A DNA stretch of 19,746 bases from an uncultured Bacilli bacterium (GCA_947631345.1 CANRKW010000008.1:1-19746); one strand, 5' to 3'. Shown: positions 6,534-14,852, numbered from the stretch's first letter. The notes: generated by a model not told the origin, from the sequence alone. Numbers and translations are program-made.

Positions 6534-7517
6534 TTATAGCATTTTCTTATATATTTCTTTTAATTTGTTTTTTACTTTATCATTAAATATAAAATCTATT
6601 GATTCATAATTACATTTTATTATATCTTCAATTTTTAAATTTGTGTTATCAAGTATATATTTATATTCACTGATAATATCAATGTTTGAAACTGTATCAT
6701 TATCTGTATTTATAGATATTTTCACACCTTTTTTATATAACTCTTCTATTGGATGTGTACCTTTTACGGCTTCTGTTTGGTAATTACTTGTTACACAAAT
6801 TTCAAGTAATACATTATCATTTTTTAATTTTTCTATCATACTGTTATCTATAATTGCTTTTATACCGTGTCCTAGTCTAGAAGTACCAAATTCTAATGCA
6901 CTTTTTATAGAACTTATTCCATCTGCTTCTCCAGCGTGTATAGTAAATGGGATGTTTTCTTTTTTTGCTTCTTCAAAAATATATTTGAAGTCTTTTGTTT
7001 TATAAAGAGATTCTGCACCTGCTAAATCTATACCAACAACACCAAAATCTAAATATTCTTTAGCAAGTGAAACTGTTTTTAGATTATCTATTTTACTAGC
7101 ATTTCTCATACAACATAATATTATGCCTCCAAATATTTTTCCATTTTTTAAAACTTCGTTCATCCCTTCTATTACTGCTTCTACTGCTTTTTTTATATTT
7201 AACTTATCATTTATATGCTTGATAGGCGCGAATCTAACTTCTGCATATATTACACCATATTTTTCAAGTTTTGAAAATAAAGATTTACTAGCTTCTTTTA
7301 ATCTTTCATAACTATTTAATAATTTACACGGAAGATCAAATTTTTCTAAATACTCATTTAAACTTCTACAATTTTTGTCTACACTTAATTTTTCTAAGGT
7401 TTCTTTATAACTATAATTATAACCATCTTCTTTTAACCATTTGTAAGCTAGGTTTAAATCAAGTGAACCATCTAAATGTATGTGTAATACTATTTTAGGT
7501 ATATCTGATATTTGCAT
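6534..7517 (-). CDS. add: Adenosine deaminase
   Basis: 327 residues, normal for a bacterial enzyme that converts adenosine (and deoxyadenosine) to inosine in purine salvage. All zinc and catalytic landmarks are visible: H12-I-H14-L-D-G-S, the F-T-I-H194-A-G-E197 loop, R-L-G-H217-G, and S-I-N-T-D272-N-D near the C-terminus; the TDN variant is common among bacterial members. ATG 7517 has a TAGGAGAG ribosome site. It is a monocistronic unit with a near-consensus promoter upstream and a strong terminator downstream. Cytosolic, with no neighbours in purine metabolism within the window. Confidence 0.95.
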   Translation of the reverse strand: MQISDIPKIVLHIHLDGSLDLNLAYKWLKEDGYNYSYKETLEKLSVDKNCRSLNEYLEKFDLPCKLLNSYERLKEASKSLFSKLEKYGVIYAEVRFAPIKHINDKLNIKKAVEAVIEGMNEVLKNGKIFGGIILCCMRNASKIDNLKTVSLAKEYLDFGVVGIDLAGAESLYKTKDFKYIFEEAKKENIPFTIHAGEADGISSIKSALEFGTSRLGHGIKAIIDNSMIEKLKNDNVLLEICVTSNYQTEAVKGTHPIEELYKKGVKISINTDNDTVSNIDIISEYKYILDNTNLKIEDIIKCNYESIDFIFNDKVKNKLKEIYKKML

Positions 7518-7553
7518 AATTAACTCTCCTATTATTTTTGTATTTATAAGTCA

Positions 7554-7581
7554 ATTTTACTACTTATAGGATTTATGTCAA
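7554..7581 (-). promoter_or_regulatory. Promoter of the adenosine deaminase gene
   Basis: Perfect -35 TTGACA (7576-7581), 16-base spacer, -10 TAAAAT (7554-7559) on the minus strand, about 35 bases before the start codon. Confidence 0.65.
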
Positions 7582-7643
7582 GTTTTCTTTTATAATAAAC
7601 ATAAAACTAATATAACTAATTTTCAACCTTATTAGTCAATTTA

Positions 7644-7652
7644 TGATATAAT
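7644..7652 (+). promoter_or_regulatory. Extended -10 promoter of the plus-strand ASCH gene
   Basis: TGATATAAT, with no clear -35, 19 bases before the ATG at 7672. The same TGATATAAT element is found upstream of bceR (12753-12761) and of the lipoprotein gene (18371-18379) on the minus strand. Confidence 0.6.
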
Positions 7653-7671
7653 CTTTCATAGGTGAGATGAA

Positions 7672-8028
7672 ATGAAAAAAAATAATATGAAACACGAAAT
7701 GAAATTGCAACCTGAGTATTATGATTTTATACTTAATGGTACAAAAAGAATTGAAATTAGACTTTTTGATGAAAAAAGACAACAAATAAAAATTGGAGAT
7801 ACAATAAGATTCTTAAAGGAACCCGAATTAACAGAATCATTTAATGTTAAAGTTACTGGTTTATTAAGATATAATTCATTTGAAGATATGTTTAAAGATT
7901 TTGATATTTCAATTTTATCAGACAAATCTATGACAAAAGATGAACTAATTAATGTTCTTGAACAATTCTATACAAAAGAAAAACAAGAACAATATGGTGT
8001 TTTAGGAATTAGAATTGAACTAATATAA
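7672..8028 (+). CDS. ASCH-domain protein (118 aa)
   Basis: The only plus-strand gene in the window. A compact ASCH (PUA-like) domain: M-K-L-Q-P-E-Y-Y-D-F-I-L-N-G-T-K-R-I-E-I-R near the N-terminus carries the conserved Gly-Thr-Lys and Glu-x-Arg, then K-I-G-D-T-I-R-F, and the C-terminal Y-G-V-L-G-I-R-I-E. ASCH domains bind RNA or modified nucleotides, and some members are N4-acetylcytidine amidohydrolases; the activity here is not established. GGTGAG lies upstream of the ATG. It is transcribed divergently from add and ends in its own terminator facing the BceB gene. Confidence 0.85.
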   Translation: MKKNNMKHEMKLQPEYYDFILNGTKRIEIRLFDEKRQQIKIGDTIRFLKEPELTESFNVKVTGLLRYNSFEDMFKDFDISILSDKSMTKDELINVLEQFYTKEKQEQYGVLGIRIELI

Positions 8029-8065
8029 AAGATGGCTATTCTTTCTTAAGTCATCTTTTTCTTTT
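8027..8065 (+). terminator. Intrinsic terminator of the plus-strand ASCH gene
   Basis: AAAAGATG (8027-8034), loop, CATCTTTT (8052-8059), then TTCTTTTT. The stem begins inside the stop codon. Confidence 0.8.
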
Positions 8066-8100
8066 TAATTTTTAATATCTTTATGAATTATATTAACTTA

Positions 8101-8129
8101 TTTTTAAAAGGATTAGTAAAAACTAATCC
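8101..8129 (-). terminator. Intrinsic terminator of the bceAB operon
   Basis: On the minus strand GGATTAGT (8122-8129), TTTT loop, ACTAATCC (8110-8117), then TTTTAAAAA. It is 14 bases past the permease stop codon. Confidence 0.8.
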
Positions 8130-8142
8130 CAAACTTAAATTA

Positions 8143-10218
8143 CTAATATCTTTCTTTTATGATTCTTTTACTAGAATAATATGTAATTAAGAAGTATCCT
8201 CCATATATAATAACTATAATTATAGCTGTTGTAATAATTGATGGAAGTAATTCTTCATTACCAAATACTTCTAATATTTTTACTGCAAACATTATTCCAA
8301 AAACTGAATGAATTAAAGCAAGTATTAAAGGTAACATAAAGAATATGGCAATTTGTCTAAATAAGGCTTTGTTTAACATTTTTTCATCTGTTCCAATTTT
8401 TTGTAAACATATGAATCTTTCTTTATTATCACTACTTTCTGCAAGTTCTTTAAGACCTAAAATTGCAGCACTGCTAATTAAGAAAATAACACCTAAATAA
8501 AGACCAATAAATGTTACCATTGCAGATAGTCCAGTTGTTGCTTCTTTAATAGCAAGTTTAGTTGAACCAGTTGGCAGTATATACTTTTCACTTTTTTCGT
8601 CTTTATCTAACTCATTTATACTATTTTCAATTTTCATTATCTCTTTTTGATTTTTGGTTTTATAATTACCTATTAAATGATTTTCATATATGTATTCTTC
8701 ATCTACTATATTATCAGGTACTAAAATTATACCTGTATTAATATGTTGACTAGACATTTCTAAAAATCCATCTTTGCACGAATCATATTTAGGTTTTAAA
8801 GTTGTTCCAAATACATTTATTTTTTCATTATTACTTAAAGCAATATTTCTTATATTAACCATTGATTTAAAGTCAGCAATAATTATATATTCGTCATTAT
8901 TTAAAGTATATTCATTTATTCCATAAAATTTAGCAACTTTATTATAATCACTAATTTTCATTATTGCTTCGGTATCACTATAATCTAAAAAAGGAAATTT
9001 ATCTCTTACAAATTCTGATTTTGAACCTAATGTATCATTAAATGTTAATTCAGGCGTTGTATAAATATTTACTATAATATACTCTTTAAAATATGATAAA
9101 ATATCAAAATCAAATATATCAAATAATTCTACTACATTATATTTAGAATTTTCAATTTGTGATTTATTAAAGCCATTATTAGTAAAAAATTCTTCATCTT
9201 TGTCCATATTCATAATAGTAGAAAAACTAGCATCAGCTGGAGCCAATTTTTTAATGTTCTCATTCATAGAGTTTTTCATAGTAAGACAAGAAGATAATAA
9301 ACAAATTGTTATAAATAACATTAAACAAATAATTGTTGTTGAAAATACTGTTGTGTTAATTTTACTACTAAACTGTCTTAATGTGAAACTATTTAATTCC
9401 TTATAATAAAATGATTTAATAGTGGTTGCAATTCTTAAAATTAGTCCTGATAAAGACCAAAATATAAAGAATGTACTAACTGACCCCATTATAATTGGTT
9501 TTAATATATCAGTAACATCTTGTAAAGTTAAAAATTCTACTGTTACCATATGATAAGCTTTTCCAAGTACAATACAAGAAATTATGAAAATCATAATACA
9601 TAAATAAGGATTTTTTAGTTTAATTTTTTCACTTGTTTTAGTTCCATTTAATAAATCAATTAACTTACATTTACTAACACTTATAGTATTAAATATCATT
9701 ACTAGTAAGTACATAATACTAAAATAAATAATAGTTTTAATACATGCTGAAGTAGAAAACACAAATGTAAATTTTGTAAGGTTTGCTTCAAACATATTTG
9801 CAACAACTAAACTCATGACTTGTGAAAGAACAACACCTAAAAATAGTCCAACTATAAGTGAGATAATACCAATAAATAATGTTTCAAAGAATAAAATTAA
9901 AGATATTTTTCTTTTACTCATACCTAGTGTTAAATAAATTCCAAATTCTTTATTTCTTCTTTTTATTAAAAATCTTGATGCATATATAATAAGAAAACCT
10001 AATATAAATGATACAAATACACTGACGCCTGATAACATACTCATCATAAGTTCAATAAGGTCCAGAGTTGAAGACGAGACATCCATCATAACTGTTTGAC
10101 TATCTAAAGCATTAAAAACATAAAATATTGCAACACCAAGAATAAGTGTAAAAAAGTAGATGGCATAATCTTTAATACTTTTTTTGATGTTTTTTATCGA
10201 TAATTTATAAAGCATCAT
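8143..10218 (-). CDS. BceB-type FtsX-like ABC transporter permease (691 aa)
   Basis: About ten membrane helices: one near residues 18-38, three more to about residue 170, a second group to about 330, then a large extracytoplasmic domain (about 330-540) and a final group of three. This is the BceB layout, in which the big loop between helices 7 and 8 contacts the antibiotic or its lipid II complex. FtsX motifs are seen in F-G-I-Y-L-T-L-G-M-S-K-R and L-G-L-K-E-L-A-E-S-S-D. Two adjacent ATGs (10218 and 10215) share a GGAG site; the reading frame overlaps the ATPase gene by 14 bases. With the ATPase and the two-component pair it forms a peptide antibiotic detoxification and flux-sensing complex in the membrane. 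Confidence 0.88.
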   Translation of the reverse strand: MMLYKLSIKNIKKSIKDYAIYFFTLILGVAIFYVFNALDSQTVMMDVSSSTLDLIELMMSMLSGVSVFVSFILGFLIIYASRFLIKRRNKEFGIYLTLGMSKRKISLILFFETLFIGIISLIVGLFLGVVLSQVMSLVVANMFEANLTKFTFVFSTSACIKTIIYFSIMYLLVMIFNTISVSKCKLIDLLNGTKTSEKIKLKNPYLCIMIFIISCIVLGKAYHMVTVEFLTLQDVTDILKPIIMGSVSTFFIFWSLSGLILRIATTIKSFYYKELNSFTLRQFSSKINTTVFSTTIICLMLFITICLLSSCLTMKNSMNENIKKLAPADASFSTIMNMDKDEEFFTNNGFNKSQIENSKYNVVELFDIFDFDILSYFKEYIIVNIYTTPELTFNDTLGSKSEFVRDKFPFLDYSDTEAIMKISDYNKVAKFYGINEYTLNNDEYIIIADFKSMVNIRNIALSNNEKINVFGTTLKPKYDSCKDGFLEMSSQHINTGIILVPDNIVDEEYIYENHLIGNYKTKNQKEIMKIENSINELDKDEKSEKYILPTGSTKLAIKEATTGLSAMVTFIGLYLGVIFLISSAAILGLKELAESSDNKERFICLQKIGTDEKMLNKALFRQIAIFFMLPLILALIHSVFGIMFAVKILEVFGNEELLPSIITTAIIIVIIYGGYFLITYYSSKRIIKERY

Positions 10219-10969
10219 TTAAGTCTCCACCAAGTAAAGTTACAACATCAATGATTTTATCAAAAAATTCTTTACGAGTGTTTTCTCCTTTATGAATCTC
10301 TTTAAAAATCTTGCCATCTTTTATAAATATTACACGTCTTGCATAACTTGCTGTGAACGCGTCATGTGTAACCATCAATATAGTAGAACCTAGTTTATCT
10401 AAAAGTTCTAATTTTTCTAGTAACATTTTTGCTGATTTAGAATCTAATGCCCCGGTTGGCTCATCTGCTAAAATTAGTTTAGGATCTGTTACAATTGCTC
10501 TTGCACTTGCTACTCTTTGTTTTTGCCCTCCACTCATTTGATATGGATATTTATTTAGTACATCTTTTATATCTAACTCTTCTGCTACTTTCTTTATCTT
10601 TTCTTCTATTACCGAAACACTTTCATTTTGAATAGATAAGGCTAATGCTATATTTTCATAAGCAGTTAAAGTATCAAGTAAATTAAAGTCTTGAAATATA
10701 AAACCTAATTCTTCTCTTCTAAATTTATTAAGTTCACTTCCTTTTAATTTAGTAATATCTACTCCTCCTACAAAAATATGCCCACTAGTTACTTTATCAA
10801 TCGTACCTATACAATTTAAAAGAGTTGTTTTTCCTGACCCACTCGCACCCATCAAGCATATAAATTCTCCTTTTTCTACTTCAAAAGATAAATTATCTAT
10901 TGCTTTAGTTAAAGACGAACGACTACCATAGTATTTTTCTATTTTGTCCACTTTTAATATATTTTCCAT
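10205..10969 (-). CDS. BceA-type ABC transporter ATPase
   Basis: 254 residues, the MacB/LolD/BceA class. Walker A G-A-S-G-S-G-K-T-T (41-49), Q-loop Q93, signature M-S-G-G-Q-K-Q (145-151), Walker B L-I-L-A-D-E (165-170) with P-T-G-A-L-D following, and H-loop H202 are all intact, so it should hydrolyse ATP. GAAAGGAG precedes the ATG. It is the first gene of the bceAB pair, with the permease start inside its last codons. The promoter region lies between it and the kinase gene and contains a BceR-type box. Confidence 0.93.
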   Translation of the reverse strand: MENILKVDKIEKYYGSRSSLTKAIDNLSFEVEKGEFICLMGASGSGKTTLLNCIGTIDKVTSGHIFVGGVDITKLKGSELNKFRREELGFIFQDFNLLDTLTAYENIALALSIQNESVSVIEEKIKKVAEELDIKDVLNKYPYQMSGGQKQRVASARAIVTDPKLILADEPTGALDSKSAKMLLEKLELLDKLGSTILMVTHDAFTASYARRVIFIKDGKIFKEIHKGENTRKEFFDKIIDVVTLLGGDLNDAL

Positions 10970-10990
10970 TTTCTTCTCCTTTCAACAAAC

Positions 10991-11019
10991 ATAATAATAC
11001 AAAAAAACTATTTTGTCGT
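10991..11019 (-). promoter_or_regulatory. Candidate promoter of bceAB
   Basis: -35-like ACGACA (11014-11019), 17-base spacer, -10 TATTAT (10991-10996) on the minus strand, about 20 bases downstream of the BceR-type box. The weak -35 is what one expects of a promoter needing an activator. Confidence 0.45.
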
Positions 11020-11039
11020 TTTTTTAATATTACAAAACA

Positions 11040-11053
11040 TTACAATTTTGTAA
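11040..11053. promoter_or_regulatory. BceR-type operator upstream of bceAB
   Basis: TTACA-ATTT-TGTAA, an exact match to the known BceR-family pattern TnACA-N4-TGTAA. It starts three bases from the kinase stop codon, in the gap before bceA. Confidence 0.75.
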
Positions 11054-11055
11054 CA

Positions 11056-12075
11056 CTATTTTAAAACATCATAATATTTATTTTTAGCAAAAACTATAAA
11101 TACTTTAGTGTATTCATTATATACAGATTCTATATATATTTTGTGGCCTAATTTTTCACACATGTTTTTAGCAATAAACAAACCCATTCCAGTAGAAGTA
11201 CTTCCTTTTCTTCCATTTTCACCAGTAAATGATTTATCAAAAACTTGCTTTAAATCAGCACTTTTAATTCCTATACCATTATCCATAACTACTAATGTTG
11301 TTTTTTCTATACTTTCTTCTACATATATTTTAATAAAAGAAGATGATATATTTCTTTTATATTTAATACTATTATTAATTATTTGATCTAATATAAATTC
11401 TAACCATTTAGAATCAGTTAGTACTTTATATTGAACACTTTCTACAATATAATCTATTTTATTTAAAAGTATTTCATCCATATTTTTAAGCCCTACATTT
11501 TTTATAACTTTAGATAAATCTACTTCTTTTATTAAATAATCTTTCTCTGCATTTTCACTTCTTACATAATATAATACTTGTTCTACATAATTTTCTAATC
11601 TTTTTATTTGTAGTTTTACTCTTTTATCAAATTCATTTTTTTGATTATTACTTATTAATATTAAAGTAGATAATGGTATTTTTACTTCATGAATCCACAT
11701 TTCTATATATTCTTTAAAGCCTTTTAAATGTTCTTCTATTTGTTTTACATTTTCATTCATTGATTTATTTATTTCATATAAGGCTTGATATAAAAGTTCA
11801 CCTTCATAAAATTCTGGTTTTGTTAATGTTTCTAGTACTAAATAACTTTTATCAAGACCTTTTATATTAGATAGTAAATAATAGTAAAATTTTCTTTTTC
11901 TAAAATAAGGCACTAGTAATATAAGTAAATATAAAATTACATAAAGTATTGTAGAAGATATAATAACTTGACTTTCTATTTTGAAAGCTAAAAATATTAG
12001 TAAATTAATAATATAACAAATTATAAATATAAGTAATTTATATAAATTGTCTTTAAAATATAAACTTATTTTCAT
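11056..12075 (-). CDS. BceS-type intramembrane-sensing histidine kinase (339 aa)
   Basis: Two membrane helices at the N-terminus (about 12-31 and 37-57) with only a few residues between them outside, so it has no sensor domain: the intramembrane-sensing class that takes its signal from a BceAB transporter. The H-box is W-I-H129-E-V-K-I-P; the N-box N235 and the G-boxes D-N-G-I-G-I (265-270) and T-G-M-G-L-F (295-300) complete the catalytic domain. Its ATG overlaps the response-regulator stop by four bases. Phosphotransfer to the neighbouring regulator is expected. Confidence 0.92.
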   Translation of the reverse strand: MKISLYFKDNLYKLLIFIICYIINLLIFLAFKIESQVIISSTILYVILYLLILLVPYFRKRKFYYYLLSNIKGLDKSYLVLETLTKPEFYEGELLYQALYEINKSMNENVKQIEEHLKGFKEYIEMWIHEVKIPLSTLILISNNQKNEFDKRVKLQIKRLENYVEQVLYYVRSENAEKDYLIKEVDLSKVIKNVGLKNMDEILLNKIDYIVESVQYKVLTDSKWLEFILDQIINNSIKYKRNISSSFIKIYVEESIEKTTLVVMDNGIGIKSADLKQVFDKSFTGENGRKGSTSTGMGLFIAKNMCEKLGHKIYIESVYNEYTKVFIVFAKNKYYDVLK

Positions 12076-12734
12076 GATAATATATAACCTAGTCCCTTTC
12101 TTGTATCAATTGCATCCGTGTAGCCTATTTCTTTTAGTTTACTTCTTAATCTACTAATATTTACTGTTAAAGCGTTTTCATTTACATATTCTTTATTGTC
12201 CCATAAAGTAGTCATAAGTTCTTCACGAGTTACAATTTTATTTTGATTATTTAATAAATATGAAAAAATAATCATTTCATTTTTAGTTAGTTCTATTTCT
12301 TTATTATTTCTTTTTATAATACCTTTTTGTAAGTCAAATTTTAACTCTTTATATGTTAGTACATTTATATTAGGTTTACTTCTTTTTAATACGGCTTTTA
12401 TTCTTAAAAGTAAAATATTAGGGTTATATGGTTTAGTAATGTAGTCATCTGCTCCGTAAGAGATGGAAAGTGCTTCATCTATTTCTGTGTTAAGACTTGT
12501 TACCATAATAACTGGAATATTTGATTCTTTTCTTAGGTTTTGTAGTAAAACTTCTCCATTTATAAAAGGTATATTTATATCTAGTAGTATTAAGTCTGGA
12601 GATACTTCTAATATTTCATTTAAGGCATTTTTAAAGTCTTTTAAAACAAATACTTCATAATTATTATTTTTTAAAAGTGTAGAAAGTAAATTACATATTA
12701 ATTCTTCATCTTCAATTATCATAATTTTATTCAT
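12072..12734 (-). CDS. BceR-type response regulator (220 aa)
   Basis: OmpR/PhoB-class regulator. Receiver domain 1-115 with acidic pair E8/D9, phosphoacceptor D52 (L-L-D-I-N-I-P), T79 and K101; winged-helix DNA-binding domain about 125-220 ending R-K-G-L-G-Y-I. First gene of a four-gene module with kinase, ATPase and permease; the ribosome site is AAGAGGAG. A TGATATAAT extended -10 (12753-12761) and a perfect BceR-type box (12782-12795) precede it, suggesting that it controls its own synthesis as well as bceAB. Confidence 0.93.
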   Translation of the reverse strand: MNKIMIIEDEELICNLLSTLLKNNNYEVFVLKDFKNALNEILEVSPDLILLDINIPFINGEVLLQNLRKESNIPVIMVTSLNTEIDEALSISYGADDYITKPYNPNILLLRIKAVLKRSKPNINVLTYKELKFDLQKGIIKRNNKEIELTKNEMIIFSYLLNNQNKIVTREELMTTLWDNKEYVNENALTVNISRLRSKLKEIGYTDAIDTRKGLGYILS

Positions 12735-12752
12735 ATACGTCTCCTCTTAATT

Positions 12753-12761
12753 ATTATATCA
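12753..12761 (-). promoter_or_regulatory. Extended -10 promoter of bceRS
   Basis: TGATATAAT on the minus strand, about 20 bases before the ATG at 12734. No good -35; the BceR-type box ends about 20 bases upstream of it. Confidence 0.55.
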
Positions 12762-12781
12762 AAATAATTTTATTTTCTACC

Positions 12782-12795
12782 TTACATTTTTGTAA
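12782..12795. promoter_or_regulatory. BceR-type operator upstream of bceRS
   Basis: TTACA-TTTT-TGTAA, a second exact match to TnACA-N4-TGTAA, placed immediately upstream of the bceR promoter. Confidence 0.7.
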
Positions 12796-12809
12796 TATAT
12801 AGATATTAT

Positions 12810-13226
12810 CTAATGATTACTTAAGACTTTATAATTACCGTCATAGTTCCATATATTTAGTTTACCTTTAACCCTAATTGGATATATGGGTTCAATATCT
12901 TCAAATATCCAAGCATATCTACCTATTTCATATAATCCCAAATTATATTCCATTTTATTTTTCTTTATTGAATTTAAAAATAACTCATCCATATAAACAC
13001 AATCTACTAACTTTGCCTTACAAATTATATTACCATAATTCATATTAATATTATTAATTAATTTAATAACATAATTATTATTTATAAACTCTTTGGCTAA
13101 ACTTTTTCCACTTGCGTGTATAAATATTTCTCCTCTATAATTTGTTTTCCAACTTCTTGTTTCTATTTTTTTGTAACCATTTTTAATTAAAGTTGCAAAT
13201 GGTTCTTTTATACTAATAACTTTCAT
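12810..13226 (-). CDS. ASCH-domain protein (138 aa)
   Basis: A complete ASCH domain. I-K-E-P-F-A-T-L-I-K-N-G-Y-K-K-I-E-T-R near the N-terminus gives the conserved Gly-x-Lys and Glu-x-Arg; T-N-Y-R-G-E-I-F-I-H-A-S follows, and the C-terminus has R-V-K-G-K-L-N-I-W. This is the longer, different ASCH type from the one at 7672. RNA or nucleotide binding is expected; no enzymatic role is proven. The ribosome site is weak (GAAGG about ten bases upstream). It precedes bceR by 75 bases but bceR has its own promoter, so the pairing may be accidental. Confidence 0.82.
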   Translation of the reverse strand: MKVISIKEPFATLIKNGYKKIETRSWKTNYRGEIFIHASGKSLAKEFINNNYVIKLINNINMNYGNIICKAKLVDCVYMDELFLNSIKKNKMEYNLGLYEIGRYAWIFEDIEPIYPIRVKGKLNIWNYDGNYKVLSNH

Positions 13227-13254
13227 TTAAATAATACCTTCTTTCTTTATTTTT

Positions 13255-13283
13255 CAGCAAAAAAGCAAACCATTTAGGTTCAC
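13255..13283 (-). terminator. Intrinsic terminator after the anchored DUF3221-like gene
   Basis: On the minus strand GTGAACC (13277-13283), TAAAT loop, GGTTTGC (13265-13271), then TTTTTTGC. The stem contains G-U pairs and abuts the stop codon. Confidence 0.6.
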
Positions 13284-13976
13284 TTATTCTATAACTTCTA
13301 TTATATCAGCATATATTTGAGGTGGGTTAGATTCGTCTACGCTTCCATTAAATGTTATTTTTATTTTACTTCCTACTATATATAGATTTTCATTTGTTCT
13401 TACAATAACATTTTGGCCTATATTAAATATTTCATTATCTTTTAAAACTTCTACTAATATTCTGTCTTCTCTAAGCTCGATTACTTTTGCTTCAAATATG
13501 TACATTGATTCTTCAAATTCTATTATTGAGTTATTTTTTATATATCTTATATAACTAGATCCACAGCATTCAGTAAATACTTTATTAATAAATTCGTCTT
13601 GGCTTTTTTCATTATTTTCAAGTAGTCCTACAATGATTACATTTTTTTCAGTATCAATATAACTATAAGCAAAATTACTATAATTATTATTTTCAAGAAA
13701 ATTTACTATTTTATCATTAACACTTTCTATTGATATTTCTTCTTTAGAACACGCGAATTTTTCTTTTTTCCAAGTTGTAACTTTTTCATTATTACTACAG
13801 CGATAATGATTAACTAGTATTCCTTTATCAATATAATCAATGTTTCCACCATCTAAATTATCTCTTATTTTTAATAATGGGCTATTATCAAATATTTTAG
13901 CCTGTATAGTATCAATTATAATAATACTAACTAAAATTCCTATAATTATTAATGTGATTTTTACACCTTTTTTCAT
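13284..13976 (-). CDS. Membrane-anchored or secreted protein with DUF3221-like C-terminus
   Basis: 230 residues from ATG 13976, chosen because GGAG lies just upstream; an upstream in-frame ATG at 14027 has no ribosome site. One hydrophobic segment (about 7-24) without a lipobox or obvious cleavage site suggests a signal anchor, the rest being outside. The first extracytoplasmic part has G-I-L-V-N-H-Y-R-C and a later C, possibly one disulfide; C-C also occurs mid-protein. The last 80 residues (Y-I-F-E-A-K-V-I-E through I-K-I-T-F-N-G-S-V-D-E-S) resemble DUF3221. Function unknown. It follows the split XRE pair by about 50 bases and may be part of that unit. Confidence 0.6.
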   Translation of the reverse strand: MKKGVKITLIIIGILVSIIIIDTIQAKIFDNSPLLKIRDNLDGGNIDYIDKGILVNHYRCSNNEKVTTWKKEKFACSKEEISIESVNDKIVNFLENNNYSNFAYSYIDTEKNVIIVGLLENNEKSQDEFINKVFTECCGSSYIRYIKNNSIIEFEESMYIFEAKVIELREDRILVEVLKDNEIFNIGQNVIVRTNENLYIVGSKIKITFNGSVDESNPPQIYADIIEVIE

Positions 13977-14028
13977 ATTATCTCCATTTCTAATACATAT
14001 TTTACTATAAATTATAGTGGAAAACAAC

Positions 14029-14571
14029 TTAGTTTATAGACAAAATTAATTTTTTATTTTTGTAATTTAACAATTTAGTATTAGTCATAGTTTTTACTTT
14101 ATTAGATAAATTATCAATATAATATATATTTTTTATTACATCAGTTTTACTTTCATTTGGTATATACTCTTCTAGTTTTCCTGACTGAAAATCTATTATC
14201 ATACCATTTCCAATTCTAAGTAAATTATTAGATTTATCATTATCTTTAAAAAACCTTGTATATAAAGTTTGTGTAACATTAATATATAAATCATATGAAT
14301 TATCTATATTTTTTACTAATATTCCTCTTGTTTCTTTATAATTATCTAAATTTATATATATATTTATTCCTCCATCTTCTACAATTTTTACATCTATTAT
14401 ATCTTTATTATATTTTATAGGTATTTCTAGTTTAAATATTAAAAAATATAATAAACATAATACTATTATACTTATAAATATAATTATATATTTCTTTTTC
14501 TTTTTTTTAATTTGATTATTTGCATATATAATAGTACTTTTTAATACTTCATTTACATTTTCTTTATTCAT
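14029..14571 (-). CDS. Single-pass membrane protein, the detached membrane half of a split XRE regulator
   Basis: 180 residues. The first 25 (K-E-N-V-N-E-V-L-K-S-T-I-I-Y-A-N-N-Q) align with the linker of the paralogs at 15989 and 16947 (E-E-N-I-I-D-T-I-D-Y-S-N-K); then come a K6 run, one membrane helix (about 28-46) and about 130 extracytoplasmic residues with no recognised domain. Its ATG lies eight bases inside the end of the HTH gene, and an AAGGG site seven bases upstream, within that gene, supports translation on its own. So what is one chain in the neighbours is two chains here. Function: inferred membrane partner of the HTH protein. Confidence 0.7.
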   Translation of the reverse strand: MNKENVNEVLKSTIIYANNQIKKKKKKYIIIFISIIVLCLLYFLIFKLEIPIKYNKDIIDVKIVEDGGINIYINLDNYKETRGILVKNIDNSYDLYINVTQTLYTRFFKDNDKSNNLLRIGNGMIIDFQSGKLEEYIPNESKTDVIKNIYYIDNLSNKVKTMTNTKLLNYKNKKLILSIN

Positions 14572-14782
14572 TAATCATCCCTTCTTTTAATAAATCATAT
14601 AAGCTTATATTTAATATTTCTGCAAGTGGAATTAAAAGAGAAATATCAGGTAAAGACAAACCTCTTTCCCATTTTGAAACAGCCTTATCGGTGACAAATA
14701 ATTTTTCTGCTAATTCTTTTTGAGTCATTTTTAATTCTATTCTTTTTTTACTAATAATTTCTCCTATTTTTTTAGCATCCAT
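14564..14782 (-). CDS. Small XRE-family HTH protein (72 aa), the DNA-binding half of a split regulator
   Basis: Only an HTH domain: M-T-Q-K-E-L-A-E-K-L-F-V-T-D-K-A-V-S-K-W-E-R-G, then L-P-D-I-S-L-L-I-P-L-A-E-I-L-N-I-S-L-Y-D-L-L, ending K-E-G-M-I-N-E. Start ATG 14782 has AAGGAGG seven bases upstream; the in-frame ATG at 14800 would put that site inside the gene. The stop overlaps the start of the membrane gene by eight bases. In the paralogs this domain is fused to the following membrane part. Being soluble, it may dissociate from or be captured by its neighbour. Confidence 0.8.
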   Translation of the reverse strand: MDAKKIGEIISKKRIELKMTQKELAEKLFVTDKAVSKWERGLSLPDISLLIPLAEILNISLYDLLKEGMINE

Positions 14783-14820
14783 ATTTTTTCCTCCTTGCAT
14801 TTATAATTTTATTATTTAAA

Positions 14821-14852
14821 ACTTAAAAAGTAAACCGACTAACAGTTTACTT
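14821..14852 (-). terminator. Intrinsic terminator of the XRE gene at 15989
   Basis: On the minus strand AAGTAAAC (14845-14852), nine-base loop, GTTTACTT (14828-14835), then TTTAAGTTTT. The stem includes the stop codon. It separates this gene from the split pair. Confidence 0.8.

Noticed and set aside
12800..12812. TAGATA-T-TATCTA dyad over the ASCH stop codon as a terminator
   Set aside because: The stem is all but G/C-free and no T run follows on the minus strand; it is more likely AT-rich noise near the BceR box.
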